DNA of 5,086 nt from JADLGJ01 sp031423615 (GTDB taxonomy: Bacteria; Omnitrophota; Gorgyraeia; Zapsychrales; JANLHA01). This document shows positions 1 to 4,873 of the stretch, piece by piece; position 1 is the first letter of the stretch; the number at the start of each line of letters is the position of its first letter. The position numbers were made by a program, and so were the translations under genes. The stretch lies in NCBI GenBank assembly GCA_031423615.1, contig JANPFV010000141.1:1-5086 (forward strand). The letters are read 5' to 3'. The notes below the pieces were generated by a model, which was given only the letters and a program-made list of their open reading frames with translations, was not told where the DNA came from and did not search any database.

Positions 1-27
1 TTTAACACTCAGCGTATTATTTTTCAT
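1..27 (-). CDS. 5' end of an unidentified leftward gene, cut by the window edge
   Basis: Reading leftwards, an ATG at position 27 opens nine codons (MKNNTLSVK) with no stop before the edge. A strong SD, GAAAGGA (complement of 33-39), lies 5 bases upstream of the ATG, the same SD motif used before most genes here. The gene follows the HTH gene on the same strand with a 76-base gap and is probably co-transcribed with it. Its SD can pair with an upstream segment (see the inverted repeat at 30-92). Too little protein is visible to name it. If the HTH protein is a small terminase, a large terminase subunit would be one possible occupant of this position, but nothing in the nine residues supports that. 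Confidence 0.6.
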
Positions 28-29
28 GG

Positions 30-92
30 GTATCCTTTCGTTAGGCGTGTTTATCGACGCGCCGGTTTGAATTGCTCTTATCGAAAGGATAC
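30..92 (-). promoter_or_regulatory. RNA stem sequestering the SD of the leftmost gene
   Basis: On the leftward transcript GTATCCTTTCG (complement of 82-92) is followed 41 bases later by CGAAAGGATAC (complement of 30-40), a perfect 11-bp stem. The 3' arm is the SD of the gene starting at 27. The loop carries a smaller stem, GGCGcGT/ACaCGCC (complement of 44-63), with a 6-base loop CGATAA. The 5' arm begins 11 bases after the stop codon of the HTH gene, so a ribosome finishing that gene would sit on or beside it. I infer translational coupling or another SD-masking control; the pairing itself is seen directly. Confidence 0.5.
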
Positions 93-103
93 TCCTTTTT
101 TTA

Positions 104-385
104 TCAATTTCTACTCAGCCTCCAACTTTTGATAATATCTCGAAACATATTCTCGTTTAAAAGTTCCGAAGTTTTCTCTTCACGCATCACCTCGGTCTTT
201 TTAACTTCTTTTTTAAACAAATCAGCAGTAAATCCTGCCTTTGAAACATCACCGGCGCATAAATCCCTGAAATAGTCATAACTCCAGCCCAAGTGACCGG
301 CGATTTCTTTTCTGGGGACACCTTGTTCAAGAAGCTTTATCGCCTGCCAATGCTTTTCCGATAGTTTGCTGCGCGGTGCAACCAT
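104..385 (-). CDS. Small helix-turn-helix DNA-binding protein, possibly small terminase-like
   Basis: A 93-residue protein, basic at its N-terminus. Residues 8-45 (LSEKHWQAIKLLEQG, then PRKEIAGHLGWSYDYFRDL) fit an HTH: a first helix with the 'K-x-x-x-A-I-x-L-L-x-x-G' pattern, then 'x-x-E-I-A-x-x-L-G-W-S' and a recognition helix. This pattern is common in small terminase subunits and other phage DNA-packaging HTH proteins, and also in resolvase- and transposase-like HTHs, so the exact role is open. Residues 55-93 are charged and probably helical, consistent with an oligomerisation region. I chose the ATG at 385 rather than 391 because the SD GAAAGGA (complement of 392-398) is 6-7 bases from the former but nearly touches the latter. 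It is the first gene of a leftward unit, behind a TTGACA promoter and a terminator-like hairpin. Confidence 0.75.
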   Translation of the reverse strand: MVAPRSKLSEKHWQAIKLLEQGVPRKEIAGHLGWSYDYFRDLCAGDVSKAGFTADLFKKEVKKTEVMREEKTSELLNENMFRDIIKSWRLSRN

Positions 386-410
386 AGTCATATCCTTTCG
401 CTATTAAAAC

Positions 411-440
411 AAAAAAGACACCCCTGCAATCAGAAGTGTC
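411..440 (-). terminator. Leftward hairpin with T run: intrinsic terminator or attenuator
   Basis: On the minus strand GACACTTCTG pairs with CAGGGGTGTC through all ten positions, including two G-U pairs, around the tetraloop ATTG. Six T residues follow at once (complement of 411-416). On the plus strand no T run follows the stem, so it is only terminator-like leftwards. It lies between the promoter at 453-481 and the start of the HTH gene at 385, so it would act inside that gene's leader. This suggests either attenuation or that it ends other transcription arriving from the right. Confidence 0.65.
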
Positions 441-452
441 CTCGATACTTTA

Positions 453-481
453 AATCTATCACTTACAAGACCTTATGTCAA
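453..481 (-). promoter_or_regulatory. Leftward sigma70-type promoter, extended -10
   Basis: On the minus strand a perfect -35 box TTGACA (complement of 476-481) is followed after exactly 17 bases by TAGATT (complement of 453-458). The TGA immediately before that hexamer supplies the TGn extended -10 element. The predicted start is near 446, only a few bases before the terminator-like hairpin at 411-440. It is the best visible promoter for the HTH unit. Confidence 0.6.
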
Positions 482-492
482 ATTGCCTCTCT

Positions 493-545
493 GGGATTTT
501 GGGGGGAAGTTGTTTTTTTCAGGTGGGAGTCACACGGGGGATGGG
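493..545 (+). other. G-run cluster, loose G-quadruplex candidate
   Basis: Five runs of three or more G lie on the plus strand at 493-495, 501-506, 525-527, 536-540 and 543-545. Loop lengths are uneven, and one exceeds 15 bases with a T7 run inside it. A four-run quadruplex is possible but not compact. No gene covers it. The strand asymmetry is striking compared with the rest of the window. Confidence 0.3.
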
Positions 546-561
546 TCGCAAAAAGAGGACT

Positions 562-590
562 ACCCTCCCCTATCGTTTCTCAGGGAGGGT
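562..590 (+). repeat. 8-bp GC-rich inverted repeat (hairpin)
   Basis: ACCCTCCC (562-569) is perfectly complementary to GGGAGGGT (583-590) around the 13-base loop CTATCGTTTCTCA. Rightwards it is followed by CTGACAAAAA, which is not a T run. Leftwards a T5 run starts only after seven intervening bases, so it is a poor terminator on either strand. It could be a protein-binding site or a structured cis element. Confidence 0.55.
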
Positions 591-621
591 CTGACAAAAA
601 GTAATAGTCTTACGCTATGCT
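591..621 (+). promoter_or_regulatory. Weak candidate rightward promoter for the 70-residue gene
   Basis: CTGACA (591-596) matches the -35 consensus at five of six positions. TATGCT (616-621) matches the -10 at four of six. The 19-base spacer is longer than ideal. Alternative -10-like hexamers, CATAAT (661-666) and TAAAAT (669-674), lie nearer the gene but have no good -35. A promoter is needed somewhere here for the rightward genes; this is a guess at its place. Confidence 0.25.
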
Positions 622-661
622 CGTGCCTCGTCAAGCGAAGGCACTCGCTACGCTTGGGTGC
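613..661 (+). repeat. Hairpin flanked by imperfect direct repeats
   Basis: GTGCCT (623-628) pairs with AGGCAC (639-644) around a 10-base loop. On each side lies a related segment: CGCTATGCTCGTGC (613-626) and CGCTACGCTTGGGTGC (646-661), sharing CGCTA, GCT and GTGC. The left copy overlaps the hairpin arm. The layout of repeat, palindrome, repeat suggests a binding site for a dimeric protein or an element of replication or transfer control, but no known family is recognised. Confidence 0.4.
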
Positions 662-700
662 ATAATATTAAAATGTTTGATGAAGAAAGGTTGGTGTCTT

Positions 701-913
701 ATGAGTCTGAAATCCACAGTATTTGCGAAACAAAGAGCAAGCAGCAGCGGCGGTACGTACGCCAGCGGATGGATGCTAAAGAGCGAGCTACGAGCAATGA
801 TCGACAGCAGCGATGCCGATGCCATCGGCTTCACACCCAAAGAAGTCAGCTCGGATAAGTTCAAAGGTACCGTAATCGAGATTACACCGTTTAAGTTAAA
901 AGCAAAGAAGTAA
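701..913 (+). CDS. Small basic protein of unknown function, 70 residues
   Basis: The start at 701 (MSLKSTVF) is chosen because AGAAAGG (684-690) sits 10 bases upstream. The frame stays open up to 617, but the earlier ATGs have no SD and lie in the hairpin region. Residues 11-20 are rich in Ser, Gly and Ala. The middle (residues 24-47) looks helical, and the end (residues 52-70, KFKGTVIEITPFKLKAKK) alternates hydrophobic and basic residues as in a beta hairpin with a Lys-rich tail. There is no signal peptide, membrane segment or metal motif. A strong terminator follows 23 bases after the stop, so it may be a separate transcription unit. The basic tail is compatible with nucleic-acid binding, which is only a suggestion. 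Confidence 0.65.
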   Translation: MSLKSTVFAKQRASSSGGTYASGWMLKSELRAMIDSSDADAIGFTPKEVSSDKFKGTVIEITPFKLKAKK

Positions 914-936
914 GAAACAGGTATACAGGTTTGACG

Positions 937-975
937 ATGAGTGGGAGCTAGTCAGTCCCACTCATTTTCTTTTTT
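937..975 (+). terminator. Strong rightward intrinsic terminator
   Basis: ATGAGTGGGA (937-946) pairs perfectly with TCCCACTCAT (956-965) around a 9-base loop. It is followed by a T-rich tract of eleven bases containing one C (965-975). It ends the 70-residue gene. The next gene's SD begins only about 20 bases further on, with no convincing promoter between, so the downstream genes depend on read-through, on regulated termination, or on a promoter I cannot see. Confidence 0.85.
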
Positions 976-1007
976 ATCAAGACTCTTACAACCACAAGGA
1001 GGACAAC

Positions 1008-1283
1008 GTGAACTTCAAAGACAGATTCGCAACCGATGACACACATCACTCAATGGCATTAACCACTGACGGATGTGCAAAACGACTCATTGATGAAACA
1101 CCATTTCGAGACAATGAACTAGCACCCGAATCATCAACAGTTGGCAACAATGTCGAAGCTGATGAGCGTGTGTTGATGAATTATGTTTATATCCTGGCTC
1201 AGCATGGGAAGCAACCAAGCAAGAATCAGACAATAGAAGATTTTGTTATCAAAAACTTTGGACTACTCAGCAGAAACATCTAG
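1008..1283 (+). CDS. Protein of unknown function, 91 residues, GTG start
   Basis: Translation starts at a GTG (1008), supported by the near-consensus SD AAGGAGG (996-1002) 5 bases upstream. The first half (residues 1-50) is polar and acidic with an N-terminal His pair (DDTHHSMAL) and looks poorly ordered. Residues 50-91 (ADERVLMNYVYILAQ, then TIEDFVIKNFGLLS) look like two amphipathic helices joined by a basic turn (HGKQPSKNQ). I recognise no family. It is the first gene of the rightward train; its TAG stop overlaps the start of the next gene's SD (AGGAAAGGA). The strong SD suggests high translation. Confidence 0.75.
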   Translation: MNFKDRFATDDTHHSMALTTDGCAKRLIDETPFRDNELAPESSTVGNNVEADERVLMNYVYILAQHGKQPSKNQTIEDFVIKNFGLLSRNI

Positions 1284-1297
1284 GAAAGGAATCCGAT

Positions 1298-1531
1298 ATG
1301 GGAATCTACCAAGACCTTGCTGATCGTATTCATGCAATAAGCAAAACTCCTGAAGAGTATGAATCCAACCGAGATCAAATTATCGACTACTTAAACGGCG
1401 AGGTTGACATCAAGTCATTGCCGCAACGATTACAAAATGCTTTTTATGAGTGGGAACGTTCGCAATATGAATATTTTGGAACATCAACCGAAGAACTCGA
1501 CTTTACACCAGAGGAAGGATGTGAATCATGA
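1298..1531 (+). CDS. Small acidic protein of unknown function, 77 residues
   Basis: It starts at ATG 1298 after the SD GGAAAGGA (1283-1290), 7 bases away. The protein is strongly acidic, probably all helical, and ends in a Glu/Asp-rich tail (EELDFTPEEGCES). Residues 1-35 (YQDLADRIHAI, NRDQIIDYLNGEVD) read as a helix-loop-helix. No catalytic or metal motif is visible. Its stop overlaps the next gene's start as ATGA (1528-1531), indicating translational coupling to the PC4-like gene. Acidic small proteins next to DNA-binding genes in phages sometimes mimic DNA or inhibit enzymes, but nothing specific supports that here. Confidence 0.75.
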   Translation: MGIYQDLADRIHAISKTPEEYESNRDQIIDYLNGEVDIKSLPQRLQNAFYEWERSQYEYFGTSTEELDFTPEEGCES

Positions 1532-1764
1532 ACAAAGAAATCGGGATTTTAGGCACCGAGAAAACGCAGTCAATCCGGGTCCAGATCAAAGACTATAAAG
1601 GCAAGACCTATGTGGATATGCGCCAATGGTTCAAAGGCACCGACGGGATATGGTATCCAACCAAGAAAGGACTTTTCGTCGCTGAAGATAAAATCTCGAG
1701 CCTCATAACCTACTTAGAACAGGCAGAAGCAACCCTAAAGAATGTTGCCTTGGTAAAAGCATAA
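1528..1764 (+). CDS. PC4/YdbC-like single-stranded DNA-binding protein
   Basis: This 78-residue protein carries the PC4 (transcriptional coactivator p15) core at residues about 15-66: 'IRVQIKDYKGKTYVDMRQWF', then 'DGIWYPTKKGLFVAEDKISSLI'. The spacing fits the family pattern of a beta strand with YKGK and V-D-x-R, an acidic/Gly turn, a 'P-x-K-K-G' loop and a closing amphipathic helix. Known PC4 and YdbC-type proteins form dimers that bind single-stranded or melted DNA through these strands without sequence specificity. The length is typical of bacterial and phage members. The start overlaps the previous stop (ATGA) and has SD GAGGAAGG (1511-1518). The ligase gene starts 12 bases after its stop, so an ssDNA binder is made together with a ligase, fitting repair, recombination or replication work. 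Confidence 0.8.
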   Translation: MNKEIGILGTEKTQSIRVQIKDYKGKTYVDMRQWFKGTDGIWYPTKKGLFVAEDKISSLITYLEQAEATLKNVALVKA

Positions 1765-1776
1765 GAAAGGAAAACC

Positions 1777-2574
1777 ATGCGCATATTAAAAAGTTCTTTA
1801 AAACCACCCAGTCCTGAACTACGAGGGTCTTTAGGAGCACTGAAATTCCCGGCCTTCGCTGAGATCAAGCTGGACGGAGAGTTTAACTTTGTTCACATCA
1901 ATAAAATGCAGTCATTCTGTGTGAATAAATACGGGACAGTCAAGACAGAGTTTAAGACCCTTAACGTATTGGCTGATGAAGTTCGCAGTAAAGTTTCGTC
2001 AGCAACGTTGTTAGCGGAAGTTTACTTCGGCGATGGCAAAGCAGGCAGACTTTACGATCTGTTGAGCAATAAGAAGTCTGAAACACTCGGCATTTATGTC
2101 TTTGATGTGCTGGAGATCGCTGGCAAGGACTTAAGAAATGCCACGCTTATTGATCGCAAAGAATACCTGCACGACTTATTAGGCGGCATGGAATGCTCTT
2201 GCAAGGTCGTAACCAACAAAGACGAAGCGACTGCTTACTTTCACTCAGCCAGCAAAGCAGATTCATATGAAGGTGTTGTCCTTAAGCCCTTGGAAAGCAA
2301 ACTGATTTTTGGCCCATGCGATTGGGTCAAGCTTAAATGGAAAGATCAATCTGATTATGAAGTTCTTCTTGTTGACCCAACGCTTGAGCGTATCGAGATC
2401 AAAGCACCAATAGCAAATAAGCCCGGAGAATTTATTGCCGTCGGCGTAAAAGCACCCAACAGGTACAAAAAATACATCAAGGCCGGAGATATGGTGAGCA
2501 TCGAACACCAAGGAGTCTTAGAAAGTTCCTCACTTCGCCATCCGGTGCTTCTAGCCAGAAAGGAATGGTTATGA
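1777..2574 (+). CDS. Minimal ATP-dependent DNA ligase
   Basis: The 265 residues cover only the two core domains of the ATP-dependent ligase/nucleotidyltransferase superfamily. The adenylation domain has motif I KLDGE with the AMP-accepting lysine K31, an NKYG segment (50-53) at the motif Ia position, motif III LLAEVYF (78-84, E81), motif IIIa YVFDVL (107-112), motif IV YEGVVLK (164-170) and motif V WVKLKWK (183-189). An OB fold follows (about 190-265), ending in the typical 'SIEHQGVLESSSLRHPVLL' pattern, with R254 and K262 near the motif VI position. There is no N-terminal DNA-binding domain and no LigD polymerase or phosphoesterase domain. It would seal nicks or ends using ATP. SD GAAAGGA (1765-1771) precedes the ATG; the stop overlaps the next start as ATGA. 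Minimal ligases often rely on partner proteins to hold the DNA, which makes the co-encoded PC4-like and Ku-like proteins notable. Confidence 0.92.
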   Translation: MRILKSSLKPPSPELRGSLGALKFPAFAEIKLDGEFNFVHINKMQSFCVNKYGTVKTEFKTLNVLADEVRSKVSSATLLAEVYFGDGKAGRLYDLLSNKKSETLGIYVFDVLEIAGKDLRNATLIDRKEYLHDLLGGMECSCKVVTNKDEATAYFHSASKADSYEGVVLKPLESKLIFGPCDWVKLKWKDQSDYEVLLVDPTLERIEIKAPIANKPGEFIAVGVKAPNRYKKYIKAGDMVSIEHQGVLESSSLRHPVLLARKEWL

Positions 2575-3845
2575 CCCAAGTATCAAATGAAACATTAAAA
2601 CAGATCAAAGACAAAGTAAATTCTGGAGGTGTAGCGCGAGCCTGGCAGATCAAAGAGGAGTTAGCCAAACTAAATCCACCCATTTACTTGGATGAAGGCA
2701 CCATTCGTGGACGCTTTATTGAAATGGGCATCCCGTTAAGTGGCCTAGGCGGCATGGTTGAGATTTCGACTAAAGCACCTCCCGTAACCATTGCAACCTC
2801 ATCTCCTCAACCCAAGTCAATTCCAAAGCCATCAGTCTCCAAAGCTATTGAAATAATCACAAAATTATTTAATGTTCCAGACAATCTGAAACAGTACATC
2901 CCTTCCGCAAGCGAATTCGTTGGATACATTGAACGCCCAATCGACAAGCGACTCGCGATCCATTACAACGCCTCAAGAACCGGCAACTGGAAGTACCCAA
3001 TCACTCAGGGAAAGCAGGGAACCGGGAAAACATTCAGTCATATGTATTACGCTTACAAACATCAACTGCCATTTTTCTTATTCTGTGCATACGAAGACTT
3101 CAGGCTCAATAAGTTGTTCGGTGAAAAAACGATCATTAACGGCAACGTCGTCTTCAAAGAAGGACTTCTGACCCAAGCCATCCAACATCCCAGCGTGATT
3201 TTGATCGACGAGGTTAATTACATCTCGAATGAAAACAGCGTTGAATTTCATGCTCTGTTGCAGAACCGCGAATTATTCGTCAAAGATGCTGATAACGGAA
3301 ACGGAAAAATCTACCGGCTTCACGATGACTGCAAGATCGGCTTCGCCCAGAACCCAAAATCAGCCAAGTACATTGGCGGCAACATTAAGCCATCAAACTT
3401 TCTTGGTCGCTGCACATATCTTACATATCCTGAATTCAGCAAATCTGACATTAAGAAAGCCATATCAATAAAAAATCCAAACTTAGTCACCGATGACATC
3501 AATAAATTCACAGAGTTTTATTTTGCCTGTTGCGATGCCATTGAACAGGCACAAATCCCCATTGATATAAGCATCCGCCAATTAAATAACGTCATTGATC
3601 TCTACAACCACGGCTTACCGCTTAAAGAAGCCATTGAAGACGGCCTTACCAGCATCATGGAAGCAGCAAGTCAACCCAAGAACAAAGAAGCCTTCATGAG
3701 AATCGGTCAGGCCGTGTGGAAAGAAATGATCGACAAGAACATCAACGATAACGTTGGCCAATTTAACAACTTTTTAATCATGGTCGGAAGGAGAACCCAT
3801 GAACAAAGTCACAGAACCAAAATTGTTAGAAAGGTACGAAAGTAA
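2571..3845 (+). CDS. MoxR/CbbQ-like AAA+ ATPase
   Basis: From the ATG at 2571 this is 424 residues. That start is preferred to 2565 because it overlaps the ligase stop (ATGA) and lies 6 bases after AGAAAGGA, whereas 2565 abuts the SD. Residues 1-65 look like a small winged-helix or other helical DNA/protein-binding domain, followed by a Pro/Ser-rich linker (66-90). The ATPase has Walker A GKQGTGKT (147-154), a 'KLFGEKTI' segment (181-188) typical of the MoxR branch, Walker B VILIDEV (209-215), sensor 1 FAQNP (258-262) and an arginine-finger-like NFLGR (276-280). A helical C-terminal region follows. MoxR-type ATPases form rings that remodel partner proteins, usually with a von Willebrand A protein and in some operons a SWIM protein. 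The SWIM gene follows directly; no VWA gene is visible. The basic tail overlaps the next gene by 47 bases. Phage/plasmid helicase-like or replication roles are possible alternatives. Confidence 0.85.
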   Translation: MTQVSNETLKQIKDKVNSGGVARAWQIKEELAKLNPPIYLDEGTIRGRFIEMGIPLSGLGGMVEISTKAPPVTIATSSPQPKSIPKPSVSKAIEIITKLFNVPDNLKQYIPSASEFVGYIERPIDKRLAIHYNASRTGNWKYPITQGKQGTGKTFSHMYYAYKHQLPFFLFCAYEDFRLNKLFGEKTIINGNVVFKEGLLTQAIQHPSVILIDEVNYISNENSVEFHALLQNRELFVKDADNGNGKIYRLHDDCKIGFAQNPKSAKYIGGNIKPSNFLGRCTYLTYPEFSKSDIKKAISIKNPNLVTDDINKFTEFYFACCDAIEQAQIPIDISIRQLNNVIDLYNHGLPLKEAIEDGLTSIMEAASQPKNKEAFMRIGQAVWKEMIDKNINDNVGQFNNFLIMVGRRTHEQSHRTKIVRKVRK

Positions 3846-4077
3846 AAGCAGGCCAGGAACGTTTAATGAAATTCGTCTCGGCAGCGATGGCGCAGTGTAC
3901 TGCACGTGTTGGGCATGGAAAATAAACAAATGGTGTAAGCACTTGGATTGCTATCACGGCAAAACAGCACCATCACCAATGCCAGCAGCAAAATTTTCCG
4001 CCGTTGACAGCGAGATAACAAAAGAAATCGACGATGTTATAAAAAGCATTGGAGGTGGCGTATGGCCTACCGATTAA
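3799..4077 (+). CDS. Small SWIM zinc-finger protein
   Basis: The 92-residue protein has 'VYCTCWAWKINKWCKHLDCY' at residues 34-52. This gives C35-x-C37-x8-C46-x-H48, the CxC...CxH zinc pattern of SWIM domains, which bind DNA or proteins. A short strand-rich part (residues 20-34, NEIRLGSDGAVY) precedes it, as is usual in SWIM proteins. The C-terminal half is Pro/Ala-rich and then acidic-helical (SEITKEIDDVIKSI). The start is set by SD GGAAGGAG (3785-3792) 6 bases upstream. The gene begins 47 bases inside the AAA+ gene and overlaps the next gene by 16 bases, so the three are tightly coupled. SWIM proteins occur beside MoxR-family ATPases (for example the E. coli yehLMPQ-type operon) and as partners of recombination factors; either context would fit. 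Confidence 0.8.
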   Translation: MNKVTEPKLLERYESKSRPGTFNEIRLGSDGAVYCTCWAWKINKWCKHLDCYHGKTAPSPMPAAKFSAVDSEITKEIDDVIKSIGGGVWPTD

Positions 4078-4715
4078 CTTGTACGGAACCGACGATGGGA
4101 CTTACCTTTCAAGTGCGGTATGAAAATCTTTCTAAACTTGAAAGACCAGAAGTTGAAGCCAAAACACCAGACGGTTCAATCGTTAAAGAGCGGACAACGT
4201 ACCAAGGACAGGTCTTAGGCCCAGGATCAACACAGCGTCAGTGGTGCGATGACAAAGGCAATGTTTATCAAAAAAGTCAGCTGAAGTTCTTTTATCAAGG
4301 TCAAGAAGTCCAAGAGAACTCACAAACAAAGGTCTTCACAATTCAAGGTTATCAGCCTTTAAAGAATTATACCGATAACTATGTGATCTCGACGTATTAC
4401 GAAACATTCCCGGACACCAATGACATGAAAAAAGATTATGACAAGGAAGTTGCCCGGATCACAAATTTGACCGGGATGAAAAAACTATGGAATTACCTGC
4501 ATCAGAACCAACTTGTGGCACGAGGTGAAATGAATACCTCATCCAAAGGATTCATAAATTCGGATGGCTATTTGCGGGCCGTAGAATTTGGGAATAAATG
4601 GACGTTGGAACTCGGAATCTTTAAGCAAGAGAAAATCTTTGAATATCTTCAAGAAGGTGTTCCTGCCCTCCCAGCGGTATCCGCAACTTCGGCAAAACGA
4701 CTCAAAATGGTTTAA
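4062..4715 (+). CDS. Ku-like core protein (tentative)
   Basis: A 217-residue protein starting at ATG 4062, 6 bases after SD GGAGG (4051-4055). No catalytic motif is visible. The middle resembles the bacterial Ku core: 'QWCDDKGNVY' (60-69) with a following 'FFYQGQEV' (76-83) recalls the Ku segment before its K-G-Y-E turn; 'FTIQGYQPLKNYTDNYV' with 'YYETFPD' (92-118) recalls the Ku pattern of a hydrophobic strand, 'F-x-P-L-x-x-I-D-x-x-Y' and 'Y-Y-x-x-P'; and 'GMKKLWNYLHQNQLVARGEM' with a following 'LRAV...WTLELGIF' (138-187) recalls the Ku helix and 'ALREAL...G-x-A...L' strand. A charged insert (119-136) and a Pro/Ala tail ending KRLKMV differ from usual Ku. Bacterial Ku homodimers clamp DNA ends and recruit an ATP-dependent ligase, and a ligase gene lies in this operon. 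The similarity is remote, judged by eye; an unrelated beta-rich phage protein is the main alternative. Confidence 0.5.
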   Translation: MAYRLTCTEPTMGLTFQVRYENLSKLERPEVEAKTPDGSIVKERTTYQGQVLGPGSTQRQWCDDKGNVYQKSQLKFFYQGQEVQENSQTKVFTIQGYQPLKNYTDNYVISTYYETFPDTNDMKKDYDKEVARITNLTGMKKLWNYLHQNQLVARGEMNTSSKGFINSDGYLRAVEFGNKWTLELGIFKQEKIFEYLQEGVPALPAVSATSAKRLKMV

Positions 4716-4738
4716 TTCTCACCAGAAAGGAGTCCAAC

Positions 4739-4873
4739 ATGGAACGACGAAATCCGTTATTCGATTCTGATGTCAACGGAAATATCATGGCATGGCTTGC
4801 CGATAAACAAATAGACGAAGAAAACGATGAACATCCCGAGAAAGGAGACGAGCATGTTTCTGAGAACATTTGA
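4739..4873 (+). CDS. Very small acidic protein, 44 residues
   Basis: ATG 4739 follows the strong SD AGAAAGGAG (4724-4732) by 6 bases. The product starts MERRNPLFDSDVNGNIMAWL and continues as a very acidic, His-containing tail (DEENDEHPEKGDEHVSENI). The Asp/Asn/Gly segment DSDVNGN is loosely like a turn but is not a confirmed metal loop. No family is recognised. It overlaps the next small ORF by 20 bases in a different frame. Its position, SD and spacing match the rest of the gene train, so I consider it translated. Confidence 0.6.
   Translation: MERRNPLFDSDVNGNIMAWLADKQIDEENDEHPEKGDEHVSENI

Larger units (their letters stand above)
386..700. other. Gene-free intergenic region between divergent units, rich in hairpins and G runs
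   Basis: This 315-base stretch separates the leftward HTH unit from the rightward genes. I see no convincing gene: the longer open frames here lack SDs and give low-complexity products. It contains, from left to right, a leftward hairpin with a T run (411-440), a leftward promoter (453-481), a G-rich stretch (493-545), a GC-rich hairpin (562-590), a hairpin flanked by imperfect direct repeats (613-661) and AT-rich DNA just before the SD of the 70-residue gene. A region of this kind between divergent units often holds control sites or an origin, but no iterons or known origin motif can be recognised. Confidence 0.6.

Noticed and set aside
72..275. Rightward open frame opposite the HTH gene
   Set aside because: It is antisense to a gene with good SD and HTH motifs, has no SD near its start, and the product is a Ser/Phe-rich shadow.
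483..665. Rightward open frame through the G-rich region
   Set aside because: No SD, low-complexity Gly/Ser/Leu product, and it crosses two hairpins; not a credible gene.
617..700. Longer N-terminus for the 70-residue gene
   Set aside because: The added codons translate the hairpin and repeat DNA and lack an SD, while ATG 701 has AGAAAGG at 10 bases.
931..959. TTGACG as a -35 box for the main operon
   Set aside because: No -10-like hexamer occurs at 16-19 bases; the region is occupied by the terminator stem.
2565..2570. Two-codon-longer start of the AAA+ gene
   Set aside because: ATG 2565 directly abuts the SD; ATG 2571 has proper spacing and an ATGA overlap with the ligase stop.
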